Numbered from the stretch's first letter, positions 40,979-50,606 are shown. The stretch is 64,000 nucleotides of DNA from Prorocentrum cordatum (GCA_963575745.1 CAUYUJ010018559.1:111993-175992), one strand, 5' to 3'. Program-made: numbers and translations. The notes: generated from the sequence alone by a model not told the origin.

Positions 40979-41845
40979 GGACCAGTGTAACAGTCATCAA
41001 AGATGTTGGAATAAACCCTCCCTCCAAGCTCCCTGTTCATAGGCCTGTTCATAGGCCCCCAAACGGTTCATTTCCACAGGGAACTGCCTCGTCGGAAGAC
41101 AACCGTTTGAAGATTCTGAGGCATGCCGAAACATGGTTCTCGGGATTTTATCTCCACGGATCAACCTGATTGTTGCGTCTTGACGATCCTGAATTTTGCC
41201 AAAACGCCAATCCTGAGACTTCAGCGCCGCGAATCAACATAACTGTTGCGCCCTCATACGTAATCCTAAATCATTCCAGAATGCAATGTCTGGTACGTTG
41301 GTCATGGAAACCCGAGACACTTTTACACATTGAGCAACAACGAATGTGCGCGGCGCTCAGGCGAGAGCCACATTTTGAAAACCACCCTCCCTCAATCCGT
41401 GAAACTTTGGCAAACTTGTAAAACGAATGTGCGCGGCGCTAAGGCGAAAACCACATTTTTGAGCAGCAACAGTTATCAAAATGTGAAGTTGCTGCAATTG
41501 TGTAAGTCGAGTGTGCGCGGCGGTAAGGCGAAAACCACATTTTGAAAACGACCCGCCCTCAATCCGTGAAGGTCTTGCATCTGTTTAAAAAGAATATGCG
41601 CGGCGCGCAGGCGAGAACCACATTTTGAATACCATCCGCCGTCAATCCGTGAAGCTGTTGCAAAGTTTAAAATCGAATATGCGCGGCGCTAAGGCGAGAG
41701 CCACACTTCGAAAACCACCCGCTCTCCATCTGCGAAGCGGTTGTCATGTTTCAAGCTTCGTGATCATAAGTGGTGAGGAAATCTCAGGCGAAACGCCGGG
41801 CCCGCCCTAAAAACTGGCCTGGGGGTGCGATAAGGAGAAATTGCT
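40979..41845 (+). repeat. Composite repeat, copy D
   Basis: Begins GACCAGTGTAACAGTCATC and ends CTCAGGCGAAACGCCGGGC and CTGGGGGTGCGATAAGG. Five or six subunits carry GCGCGGCGCTAAGGCGA and CCACATTTTGAAAAC. The left end contains a small duplication (CATAGGCC twice). Confidence 0.85.
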
Positions 41846-41867
41846 CACAAGGGTAAGGATAGGAGGA

Positions 41868-42735
41868 CCAGTGTAAACCCAAGAGTCATCAACGATGTTG
41901 TAATCAACCATCCCCCGAGCTACCTCTTCACAGGCCCCTACAAGGGTTCATTTCCACTGAGGGAACTGCCTCGTTGGGCGACAACCGTTTGAAGCCCCTG
42001 AAGCGTTGCAAACACCATTCTCGGGACCCCAACGCCACGAACCAACTTGACTGTTGCGTCTTGACGGTCCTGCCGTATGAGAACGCAATTCCTGGGACGA
42101 CAACGCAGCAAATCAACGTAACTGCTGCGCCCTCACAGTCTTGAGCCCGTCCAAACACGATTCCGGGTACGTTGATCGTGGGAATCCGTGAAAACCTTGC
42201 ACATGAACAACAACGAATGTGCGCGGCGCTTAGGCGAGAACCGCATTTTGAAAAGGACCCGCCCCTAATCCGTGAAGCTCTTGCAAATGTATACAACGAG
42301 TGTGTGCGGCGCTAAAACGAGAGCCACATTTTGAACATCACCCGTCCTCAATCCGTGAAGCTTTTGCAAGCTTGTGAAACGAATGTGCGCGGCGCTAAGG
42401 CAGTAGCAACATATTGAAAACAACCCGCCCTCAACCCGTGAAGCCCGTGTAATTTGTTAAGACGAATGTGCGCGGCGTTGAGGCGACAACCGCATTGTGA
42501 AGACGACCCGCCCTCAATCCGTGAAACCCTTGCAAATGTTAAGATCAAGTGAGCGCGACGCCTTTCTATGACATAGTACGGCAAGAGGCACATTTTGGAA
42601 GCGACCCGCCCTCCATTTGTCAAACTGCTACCAATGTTTCTAAGCTTCAGGGTCGTAAGTGCTGAGGAAGTCTAAGGCGAAACGCCTGGCCCGCCCTTTC
42701 GACCAGCCTCGGGGTGCGACAGGGGCGAGTTATTG
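41868..42735 (+). repeat. Composite repeat, copy E
   Basis: Directly follows copy D with a ~25-bp spacer. Begins GACCAGTGTAAACCCAAGAG and has about six tandem subunits. One contains an inserted CTATGACATAGTACGGC. It ends AGTCTAAGGCGAAACGCCTGG. Confidence 0.85.
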
Positions 42736-42849
42736 CAGTGGCCTCCGGCCAGTGCCGCCGATCCGGGCGCGCTCCCGATGCGATCTGGTTGGTGGAAGGG
42801 GAGGTGGAGGAGTAGGTGGAGGATGAGACGGAGGGAGGTGGAGGGAGAG

Positions 42850-42985
42850 ATTGTCTCACGATGGCCCAAGACGGCCTAAGCAGCCCCCAAGAGGCTTCCA
42901 AGACGGCCCAAGAGGCCTCCAAGTGGGGGGTGTCCTGGGAAGCTTCTCGGAGGCCTGTTGGACGCAGTTCGGGGGCCTTTTCTGG
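42850..42985. repeat. Short array of GGCCCAAGACGGCC family
   Basis: Words such as GGCCCAAGACGGCC and CCCAAGAGGCTTCCAAG, as in the large arrays at 55260-59640. It sits between two composite repeats. Confidence 0.75.
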
Positions 42986-43024
42986 ACAATTGTGGGGCCT
43001 GCCTCGGGGTGCGACAGGGACGAG

Positions 43025-43026
<2 letters not shown>

Positions 43027-43069
<43 letters not shown>
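43027..43069. repeat. (TA)n microsatellite
   Basis: About 21 TA units inserted right after a composite-repeat-like end (CTCGGGGTGCGACAGGG). Confidence 0.95.
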
Positions 43070-43070
<1 letters not shown>

Positions 43071-43093
43071 AGGAGGATGATGAGGAGGTGGGA

Positions 43094-43599
43094 GGAGGAC
43101 CAGTGTAATCCCAAGAGTCATCAATGATGTTGGAAAAAACCGTTCCTCCAAGCTCCCACTTCACAGGCACTTGCGAGGGTTCATTTCCACAAAGGGAACT
43201 GCCTCGTTTGATGACAACTGTTTGAAGACTTTAAAGCATGTGACAACATTGTTCTCGGGATTCCAACGCCACAGTTGAACTTGGCTGTTGCGTTTTGACA
43301 CACCGCGAATCAACGTAACTGTTGCGCCCCCATGATCTGGAATCTTTCCAAACCGCCATTTCTGATGCGCTGACCAGGGGAATCTGCTAAATTCTTAAAA
43401 TTTCGGACACGGAAAGTGCGCGGCGCTCAGGCGAGAGCCACATTTTGAAAATCACCCGCCCTGCATCTGTGGAATTGTTGCCACTGTTTCAGCTTAAGGG
43501 TAACAAATAGTGAGGTCTCCGGCGAAACGCCCAGCCCGCCCTACAGACAAGTCTGGTGTGCGATGGGGGAGCAGTCTATACGGAGAAGGGTTGGAGGAG
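43094..43599 (+). repeat. Composite repeat, copy F, interrupted by LINE-A
   Basis: Begins AGGACCAGTGTAATCCCAAG, has only one GCGCGGCGCTCAGGCGAG subunit, and reaches CTCCGGCGAAACGCCCAGC then GTGCGATGGGGGAGCAG. It is cut by LINE-A after GGGTTGGAGGAG, and its continuation resumes at 50601 as the same words followed by (GGA)n. Confidence 0.85.
43579..43599. repeat. Target-site duplication of LINE-A, 3' side
   Basis: 21 bp (TACGGAGAAGGG then TTGGAGGAG), identical to 50601-50621 at the other end of LINE-A. Confidence 0.9.
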
Positions 43600-43729
43600 C
43601 GGAGTGGAGCAATCGGACGTAGTCCGTTCGGAACCCAGAGATGCCAGGGGGGCCATCCAGTATTTCTCGGAGGGCCGTGGGGGGCGACATCCCACGGCCC
43701 ACCGCGACAGGCCCCCCTGGCCTCACAAT

Positions 43730-46700
43730 TTACTCGGAGGCAGCACCCGCCGCGTAGGAACCGATCGCGGCTTCGGCTGCCGAAACGTGCATAGCCTCTA
43801 GCACTGACTTGCTGGGACCCGATCTGGACGGGTGGAGGCCTCGCCTGATCCTGCTGAGGTTCTCGAGGCCTTTGCCAGTGGGTCCCAGGGCCCTGCGCTC
43901 TCCCACTTGGTGGGAGAGGGGGCACGGCAAAAGAAGGCTTTTAACCTGGTGCGTGGCCGTGTGGCCGCACTTCACACAGAAGAACATTTGCCACTTGGGG
44001 ATGGTGGCCAAAGTGTGGGAGGGGTGAATCGCCTTGCCACTGATCACGCGGGGACCCCTCGACCACAGCACCTCTTCACACGCAGCAAACTCGGGAAGGG
44101 GGCAAGGCGGCACACACTCTGTGGCGGCAGCTGGAATAACGTGGCAAGCGTCAGCGATGATGAGGCAGGCAGGGCATCTCCATTTGTCTGCACACCGCTC
44201 GAATTTGTGCTGAGAAGCCGCGATCGCGGTCTGCAACAGAGAGCGAGGGGCTGCCTCCTGGGTGGGTTGCCTCTCTGGCCACAGTCCTCGAGGCTCTGAA
44301 TTCTTGCCTAGGGAACGTAAGATCAGTCGTGCCCTCTGACGGACGATGGCTGCAATAGCGTCGTATTCATCGGTCCTGGGGACTGGCGGGAGGGCAAGGG
44401 TGGCCGACTTGTGGGCCGCGCTTCCCGCGAGCTCGTCGGCATGCTGGTTGCCGAGAGCAAGAAATTTTTGGAAACCATGCAAAGTCAGGGGATCGGCGTG
44501 AGATGGGGTCCAGAGCACCGAGACCGAAGAGCCGCCGCCAGATCGATCCTGCACGAGGTGCCGAATTCTCAGCCAGAGATCCCCATTCTTATTCTTGCCT
44601 CTAAGGCTGCCAGGTCTGAGACATCTGCCATTCTGCCAGCCGCGCTGCAGGGCTAGGTGATCTGTAACAAACGTGAAATCCTGCTGGCACGTCTCCAGTG
44701 CCAGGCAAAACGCATGCAATTCGCCTCTTGGGACGGTCTGGCGGGGGCCTGAGAGGGGGGCGAGGAGGCCCGCGTGGAGGGCCCAGGAGGCCGAGGGAGG
44801 GTCCCATCGGAGGGCCGCGAGGCCAGAACCAACACGCCGTCGCCTGACGTCGTCGGAAAAGGCGCCGCCAGACCCGTCACCAAAAAGAAACAACTCGCCC
44901 TCAGCGTTACGAGCTCCTTCCCACGACGGCAGACCCTCCCGCGCCGCACCAACAAACTCCCACCCGTCCCTCCCAGTCAATGGCTCGAACGCTGGGGTAG
45001 TGAGAGCGACAGAGGGAATGCCGCGGAGCCACAGGGCAGGGTCGGCATCGACCCCCGCCACGGCTCGCGGTAGTAACTTATCACTGGCCTCAAACTCAGG
45101 TCCCACATTCGCCTCGCACTGCCACACTCGGTGAAACAAGGTTTCAGGAACTCCCGCGCTGCATCGGTCGCAGTTCTTGTCGATCTGGTAGCCCGCGTTG
45201 TGGAGGCGGTCTCTGGTCCATTGTCCTCCACTGATGATGGTGTTGTTGAGGGCCCAGTCGCTGAAATCACCGTTTGCGAGGAGCCTCCTTTGTTCAATGC
45301 GGATAGTGACCATGTCCGCGCCTCCAGCCAACGTGTCACCATGGTCATGCGTAGCGGCCTGAGTCCAGAGGAGCCTGTGTAAATCCTCGCTGAGGTCCTG
45401 CAATACTGTGTGGATGTCGGCGTCGAGGAGGTCAGGGTCATCAGCGGGGGGGAGGTTCCACTCCTCGATGTAGCCGTCCTTCGTACGCCTCCACGTGGTA
45501 GCTGGGGTCGGCTCCCAACTGGCCTCCAGCAGGGTCGCGATGGCCGCGCCTGTGGGTCCCTTGACCCTGCGCCACAGCTTGGGGCCTGCGGCGAGCAAGG
45601 TGGTCTTGATCCTTGGCCATGCTCTGATGATCCTGGCGTGCGTGCTCGGGTGGCGTATCCAGTGCTGACGCCAAGCCTCGATGAATTCGATCCTTAGGGA
45701 AACTCCTGGGTCCATGCCGTCGAAGGTGGCGCCGAGGAGGGAGGTGAGGCATCGGCCCGCTGCTGCTCCCGCGGCAGCAATGGCGGCCTGACGCCGCCAT
45801 CGTAGTAGAGCGTGCCGCGCGAGGCCGCGCACCTGATGACCGAAAACTCCTTCGGGGAGAGCGCCAGTACGCCACAGTCCTGCTGAGATTCGAGCATGCT
45901 GTGCAGTGCTCCGTAGTCGGTGTATCTTGCGAAACCTAGCTGCTGCTGAGCTCTGTCGCTTCCTGGCTTTGGCTTGCGCCCGTCGAGTAGCCGCAGCCGC
46001 GTCTACTCCGAGGTCGACGGCCGTGGCGGTCGCGGTAACTGGGATGTCGTACTGCCGCAATTTCTTGGCTAGCGATTTGCGGACCTTGGGGGTGGAGCCG
46101 ATGAGGACAGTCTTGTCTGAGATAGGCAGCTCGAACTCCTTTAAACCGTCGCAGAGCGTCTTGGCGGCACGGGGGAGGTGCTTCTGTAGCGTGCGCAGGA
46201 CTCCTTCGACTCGAAGAACAGTGTCGTCTACGAAGGTCCACATCTGGGCAAGCTCTGCCTGAGCTTGGGCTTGCCGTAGAATAGGAAGTAACATGAGTCG
46301 TGCCAAGGTCGTGCCGTGGGGGGAGCTTGCAATGATGCCTTTGGAGGCGAAGATAGGCATACTCACCCATTGTCGACTGCGCAAGAATCTGGGCGCCAGG
46401 TATAGCTGCACTTCCAGTAGTAGAATGATGGGGGGAAAGCCGCAGTTGAGGCCGACCATAATGAGGTTGGCGAGCTTGATATTGTCGTAGAACTTCTGGA
46501 TGTCGAATAGCAACGTGGCTGACTGTATGCCAAGTGCTGAGGCTGTCTCGTCTAACAAGGCCCTGTGTAGGGCGGCCTGGAGAGCTGAGGAGCCCTTGAT
46601 GGCTGTAGTCCAAAAGTCGTCCAGACCTTGGGTCCAGGATGCAGATGCAGTCGATCTGATGCGAGACCAGAGTCTGGCCATATGAGGTAGCATGCCGAGG

Positions 46701-49126
46701 ACCCTGTCGCCTCCAGACTTCTTGGCGGCGAGAGCTGCAATGGTACCTGAGATTTGTAGTGGCCAGATGCCTGCTTGCTCTACTGCGTTGAGGATATCCG
46801 CATAGGCTTCGACTGCTGGTTCTGGTAGTCGATGGAGGTCGCGAGGTCCAAGGGCGTCAACTCCATGTGCTTTACTGGGTGGCATGCGGCCGTGAAAGCG
46901 GTGTACGATCTCGGCTGTGATGGGCTCGAGCGGTTGGCGAGCGGCTGCTGCTTTGGCCTTTGACAGGGCCTGTAGGATGTCGTCGGGGGTCTCGGTGGCT
47001 TGCCATACTTGTTGCCATTGTTGCTTCTTGTTGTCCATGATAACGGTGGGGTCGGCGATGGTCAGGTTGGTCGTGTAGGCCTCGATGTGACGTACGGGCG
47101 CTGGCTTGACATGGGCATGTAGTACTCCAGGGCTGTGTTTCCATTGCTTGGCGAGCCAATCACCGTACGCCCTCTTGGACTTGGCGAGGGCGGCGGAGAG
47201 CGCTCTGGAGGCCCAAGTAGCGGTAATAGTGACCAAGTCGTCGGTGCCCTCATTGTCCAAGTGCGGGGCCCAGACGAGTGCAAACCAGCGGAAAATGGTG
47301 TCCTCGTCCTTCTCGAACTGGAGGTCGTGAAAGTGAGTGTTGAAGTGGTCCGCGCGCTGCTGGATGATGGAGGCCTGCTGCTGCATGAGCGCTGCGTGCT
47401 TGGGCTTGTCGTGAAGCGCAGCGTAGCGCTTGATGAGGGTGAGCGTGATTGCCCACCATTCCGACTGAGGGTCATGTACGTGTACGCGGCCTGAGGCGGC
47501 GGCCGTCTTCTTCCAAGACAACTGGTAGCCTTGGGCTCGGCCTGTGTATGCTGCGGCTTCCTTCGGGTCGATCTGGTGGTGGCTGATCATGGTGTTCTCG
47601 AGCGCCGTGACCCATTTGGCGTACTTGAGGTTGAGGTCGTCGGCGTCGTGCACCCAGTGTGTGTACACGAAGTGCGCGTGAGGCTGCTTACAACGTGTGG
47701 GCACAGCTTGCTGCCATTGTTCTTCCCACAGGTCACTCGGGATAGCATAAGGGATAGGTTCCTGTGCTGCGGGCTCGTCTTGTGGCTGGAGTTGTGCTGC
47801 TGCTTGTTGGAGTTCAGGAGGTAGATCGCGTAGGCGTGCTGCTCGAGCTTCTGCTGTTTTACGTTTCTTGATGGCGGTCTTGCTGTTGGGGTCTGGTGGG
47901 ATCCTGGGTCTGTCCCCTGTGGGGAACGCCCTCGGGGTCTGGATCGACTGATACCACCAGGGGTCTGCACTGCCTGCTCGAACTTCAAGGCCAACATGGG
48001 TGGCCCAGGGTACGGTGGGGCACTGGCGAATGGAGATCGTGTGCTGGACGCCAGTCTTGACCAATGCGAAATCAAGCGTGAGTCCCTGGCCCTTGTCGCA
48101 CGTGGCGGATCCAGGCGCTCGCACAATGGTAGCATTCCATTTGGCGGGCCACTCTGTCGCTGCGAGCTGCCCAGGTGTCATATTCCAATCGGCCAGGATG
48201 ATCCACGGGTCCGTGAGCATAGTAACGAAGGCTCCCAGCGAGAGTAACTTATCGTGCACTGCACCCTCGATCTGCCTGTGGGGTTCCAGATGCGCTGCAA
48301 TAACGACCAGGTTGCCAGAGCGCCTCTGCCATACCATGGGCGTGAAGCCGCGGAACGGGTCGGGCCTGCTCTGGGAGATGGCCAGGTCGCGCAGGTGTTT
48401 GAACGTAGTGGCCTGGACGTGGTACCTGGAGAGGATAATCTCGCCACCCGTGTTGCCTCCGTCTGATCTGCTGGTCGGCGTGGCCGTAGTCGATGATATC
48501 CTCCAACCGTCCGCTGCTAGCTTGTCGTAGATGAGAGGCGCTTTTCCATGCGAGATGTGTGTTTCAACCAATGCCACCATCTGATATTGTTTGCCTGGCC
48601 CTGCCAGCCATTTCTCCGACTGTGGCCCCCACTGAGTAATGTTGGAGAAGAACAGGGAGTGATCTGACGGCGTGGGCTTCGTAGGGCCTTCGTCTTGGTA
48701 GACGGGTCTGGGGTCGGGTCTCGGGCTGCTGGGCTTCCATGAGCCTTTCCCTGCGGTCAAGTCGACAGCTGTCGCCATCTCATCGCCCCCTACCAAGGAC
48801 TGCGTCTTGGGCGGGGCGGCATCAGGGTTTGCCGTTGGCAACGGCTCCCCTGGTTCCTGTACCACATGCATGTCGACAGCTTGGGCCGTCTCATCGCTCC
48901 CTACCGAGGACAGCGTCTCGGGCGGAGCGGCATCAGGGTCGGAGCGCGCGGCACGCTGCGGCTGCCCTGGGTCCCATGCCACTGGGTCGACGGACTGTGC
49001 CGCCTCATCGCCCCCTACCGAGGACAGCGTCTCGGGCGGGGCGGTAGCGTACTGATCTGTGGCTGCGAAATCGATGTGGGCGTCCAACCCGGCCAGCTCG
49101 TCGAACGGGTCGAGGACTGCGTCCAT
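43730..49126 (-). CDS. LINE-A ORF2: endonuclease, reverse transcriptase, RNase H, Zn-binding tail
   Basis: 1798 codons, uninterrupted. Residues about 20-130 hold three ~36-aa repeats (APPETLSSVGGDEAAQSVD type). The endonuclease (about 155-390) shows Asn in LFFSNITQWG, Glu in VALVETHIS, Asp-Asn in IILADWNMT (about 312), Asp in LTLDFALVK and His in WATHVGLEV; the Asp before this His is replaced. RT: motif A LLFDIQKFYDNI (about 874), motif B ASSPHGTTLARLM, motif C WTFVDDTVL (about 965). RNase H: Asp in LFGDGSGG (about 1415), Glu in PRGELHAF, Asp in FVTDHLAL, Asp in GNQHADELAG (about 1565). C-terminal Cys pairs: WRCPAC (about 1652) and FFCVKCGHTATH (about 1717). It carries out target-primed reverse transcription. 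Only 91 nt separate it from ORF1. Possibly active, but the altered endonuclease residue leaves doubt. Confidence 0.95.
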   Translation of the reverse strand: MDAVLDPFDELAGLDAHIDFAATDQYATAPPETLSSVGGDEAAQSVDPVAWDPGQPQRAARSDPDAAPPETLSSVGSDETAQAVDMHVVQEPGEPLPTANPDAAPPKTQSLVGGDEMATAVDLTAGKGSWKPSSPRPDPRPVYQDEGPTKPTPSDHSLFFSNITQWGPQSEKWLAGPGKQYQMVALVETHISHGKAPLIYDKLAADGWRISSTTATPTSRSDGGNTGGEIILSRYHVQATTFKHLRDLAISQSRPDPFRGFTPMVWQRRSGNLVVIAAHLEPHRQIEGAVHDKLLSLGAFVTMLTDPWIILADWNMTPGQLAATEWPAKWNATIVRAPGSATCDKGQGLTLDFALVKTGVQHTISIRQCPTVPWATHVGLEVRAGSADPWWYQSIQTPRAFPTGDRPRIPPDPNSKTAIKKRKTAEARAARLRDLPPELQQAAAQLQPQDEPAAQEPIPYAIPSDLWEEQWQQAVPTRCKQPHAHFVYTHWVHDADDLNLKYAKWVTALENTMISHHQIDPKEAAAYTGRAQGYQLSWKKTAAASGRVHVHDPQSEWWAITLTLIKRYAALHDKPKHAALMQQQASIIQQRADHFNTHFHDLQFEKDEDTIFRWFALVWAPHLDNEGTDDLVTITATWASRALSAALAKSKRAYGDWLAKQWKHSPGVLHAHVKPAPVRHIEAYTTNLTIADPTVIMDNKKQQWQQVWQATETPDDILQALSKAKAAAARQPLEPITAEIVHRFHGRMPPSKAHGVDALGPRDLHRLPEPAVEAYADILNAVEQAGIWPLQISGTIAALAAKKSGGDRVLGMLPHMARLWSRIRSTASASWTQGLDDFWTTAIKGSSALQAALHRALLDETASALGIQSATLLFDIQKFYDNIKLANLIMVGLNCGFPPIILLLEVQLYLAPRFLRSRQWVSMPIFASKGIIASSPHGTTLARLMLLPILRQAQAQAELAQMWTFVDDTVLRVEGVLRTLQKHLPRAAKTLCDGLKEFELPISDKTVLIGSTPKVRKSLAKKLRQYDIPVTATATAVDLGVDAAAATRRAQAKARKRQSSAAARFRKIHRLRSTAQHARISAGLWRTGALPEGVFGHQVRGLARHALLRWRRQAAIAAAGAAAGRCLTSLLGATFDGMDPGVSLRIEFIEAWRQHWIRHPSTHARIIRAWPRIKTTLLAAGPKLWRRVKGPTGAAIATLLEASWEPTPATTWRRTKDGYIEEWNLPPADDPDLLDADIHTVLQDLSEDLHRLLWTQAATHDHGDTLAGGADMVTIRIEQRRLLANGDFSDWALNNTIISGGQWTRDRLHNAGYQIDKNCDRCSAGVPETLFHRVWQCEANVGPEFEASDKLLPRAVAGVDADPALWLRGIPSVALTTPAFEPLTGRDGWEFVGAAREGLPSWEGARNAEGELFLFGDGSGGAFSDDVRRRRVGSGLAALRWDPPSASWALHAGLLAPLSGPRQTVPRGELHAFCLALETCQQDFTFVTDHLALQRGWQNGRCLRPGSLRGKNKNGDLWLRIRHLVQDRSGGGSSVSVLWTPSHADPLTLHGFQKFLALGNQHADELAGSAAHKSATLALPPVPRTDEYDAIAAIVRQRARLILRSLGKNSEPRGLWPERQPTQEAAPRSLLQTAIAASQHKFERCADKWRCPACLIIADACHVIPAAATECVPPCPLPEFAACEEVLWSRGPRVISGKAIHPSHTLATIPKWQMFFCVKCGHTATHQVKSLLLPCPLSHQVGERRALGPTGKGLENLSRIRRGLHPSRSGPSKSVLEAMHVSAAEAAIGSYAAGAASE

Positions 49127-49217
49127 TGTGTTGATGATCGGTGGGTTGTCGTAGCTCTTGGTCTCTGACGGTAGGCGTCCCGTCTCACCATTCCGTCCAG
49201 AGTCGGGTAGTAGGCGG

Positions 49218-50444
49218 CTAAAGAGGCTGCTGCGCTCCAGCCGCGGCGGTCGCAGTGGGCTTGCGCATCTGGCTGATCATCTTCTGTGCCTTGTCTTCGA
49301 GGTCGGGGTCCTTGTTGATCGCTGGTACGGGCTGTGCGGCAAAGCTGCCGTCAGAAGTAGCGCCAGCAGCAGGTGCGGGAGGCTCATCGCTTGGCGCCGC
49401 TGGCGAAGAGGCCGCAGTGCCCTCAGCGCCCGCTGCGGCTGCCGCTGGGGGTTCGCCTGCTGCCGCCGAGGCGGCGGGCAGTGGTCCACCTCCCTCTCGG
49501 GCGTGTCCATCCTCGTCGGACCGCTGTCGCTTGGAGGCGAAGCGCGTGCGCATGGTGCTGGCCTCTGCGCAGAGCTGGCTGATGCGGCTGGCGGTGTTGC
49601 CGAAGAGCTCAGTGACCTTGGCCTTGAGCTCCGTGGCGAAGCGCTGTTGGAGGGATTCCCATGCCTGGCGGTCACTGTCGTCGATGTCGAGGCCTTGGAG
49701 ATCGAACGCTGAACCCGCTTCGATGGATATGTCGCCGTCCTCGAGGAGGCTGGTGAGGTTGAACGTCGGGTTCTGCTGCGAGGCCGTGGGAGTAGCAGTG
49801 CCGCCCTTGCGAGCGACTTGGAGTGCATCGAGAGCCGCTTGGGCCTCGGCCTGGGCTTCTGCCAACTTGTAAGCGGCCTCCTCCGACGCCGCCTTGCGCT
49901 CGGTGTACCAGCTGAGCGCCTTTTGCTCGCTTTCGAGCAGCCTCTCCAGATTGTTCTTGCAGCGGCGCTCCGTAGCCTGGGCGCGGCTGTAGATGTCGTT
50001 GAGGTCGGCTGGCTTCTGCGGCTGGGGCGGCGGAATCTGCGACTTAATGCCGTCGATGGCTGCCTTGTCGATGTGAGGGGCGATCGCCTGGAGCTCCGCC
50101 AGGATGTCCTCTGCGGAGCGCGCCTTGGGGGTGTCGTTCTTGCTGGCCCACCAATCGTCCTCTTGGTCCTTGCCATTGCCTTTGCCGCGGCGGCGGCGGG
50201 ACTTGGGCCATGAAGACCACGGTTCCCATCCACCCTCGGGGCTGGGCTGCTGGGTGCAGTTGGAGTCGGCCTGGGCTGCGGCTGTGGCGCGGGCCGCCCA
50301 AGCACCTTGAACTGGAGGCGGGGTATCTGTCCACGGCGCCAAGGCTTTGCTGCACCAGTAGCACGTCTGCTTGGTCTTCCAGTTCCAGGCGTACGAGCAG
50401 GAGTAGCACTTGACGTAGGCGCTGCGCTGCTGCGGAGGCGCCAT
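49218..50444 (-). CDS. LINE-A ORF1: zinc-finger and coiled-coil protein
   Basis: The frame is open from 50495, and I take the Met at 50444 (MAPPQQRSAYVKC) as the start, giving about 408 aa. Next to it is a C-x2-C-x11-C-x2-C finger (CYSCSYAWNWKTKQTCYWC) with Trp and Asn as in RanBP2-like or zinc-ribbon fingers. A basic stretch (WPKSRRRRGKGNGKD) comes next, then helices (SRAQATERRCKNNLERLLES, ASEEAAYKLAEAQAEAQAAL) likely to form a coiled coil. An acidic segment (LLEDGDISIE) and an Ala/Pro/Gly-rich tail follow. The zinc finger and basic patch suggest RNA binding. It lies 140 nt downstream of the DinoSL, so the leader would be the 5' end of its mRNA. Confidence 0.85.
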   Translation of the reverse strand: MAPPQQRSAYVKCYSCSYAWNWKTKQTCYWCSKALAPWTDTPPPVQGAWAARATAAAQADSNCTQQPSPEGGWEPWSSWPKSRRRRGKGNGKDQEDDWWASKNDTPKARSAEDILAELQAIAPHIDKAAIDGIKSQIPPPQPQKPADLNDIYSRAQATERRCKNNLERLLESEQKALSWYTERKAASEEAAYKLAEAQAEAQAALDALQVARKGGTATPTASQQNPTFNLTSLLEDGDISIEAGSAFDLQGLDIDDSDRQAWESLQQRFATELKAKVTELFGNTASRISQLCAEASTMRTRFASKRQRSDEDGHAREGGGPLPAASAAAGEPPAAAAAGAEGTAASSPAAPSDEPPAPAAGATSDGSFAAQPVPAINKDPDLEDKAQKMISQMRKPTATAAAGAQQPL

Positions 50445-50584
50445 GGACGAGCTGAGGAACAGAGAAAGCTCACCTGCGGGCTGCAGGAGGCACACGGGAA
50501 GTTGAACAAAGCTGTCGGGCTCAAGAGCCCTGGCACTGGCCGCGGACTAGCGGTATCCACTTGTTCCCCTGTGGAACTAGGCAT

Positions 50585-50606
50585 CTTGAGCCAAAATGGC
50601 TACGGA
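50585..50606 (-). other. Dinoflagellate spliced leader (DinoSL) embedded in LINE-A
   Basis: An exact 22-nt DinoSL: T, CCGTAGCCATTTTGG, CTCAAG. It is followed immediately by ATGCCTAG rather than the GT of an SL RNA gene, so it is a leader-mRNA junction copied into DNA. Confidence 0.97.

Larger units (their letters stand above)
43600..50606 (-). mobile_element. LINE-A: near-intact AP-endonuclease LINE carrying DinoSL
   Basis: About 7.0 kb on minus, flanked by a perfect 21-bp target-site duplication. Order: DinoSL (50585-50606), ORF1 (50444-49218), ORF2 (49126-43730), and a short 3' UTR of about 130 bp containing CGGAC-GTA-GTCCG (a 5-bp hairpin). No poly(A) tail is seen. The insertion splits composite repeat copy F. 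The first six leader bases (TCCGTA) overlap the duplicated target, consistent with a microhomology-assisted 5' junction. Perfect duplication and open ORFs suggest a recent insertion. Confidence 0.95.

Noticed and set aside
44653-49055. Plus-strand open frames opposite LINE-A ORF2
   Set aside because: Shadows of the conserved minus-strand domains; none has recognisable motifs.
50585-50606. SL RNA gene
   Set aside because: The leader is followed by ATGCC rather than a GT splice donor and lacks the Sm-site-bearing intron half, so it is an mRNA-derived junction. The same applies at 29997-30018.
22331-50606. LTR retrotransposon
   Set aside because: No long terminal repeats, protease or integrase seen; endonuclease-RT-RNase H order and target duplication fit non-LTR elements.
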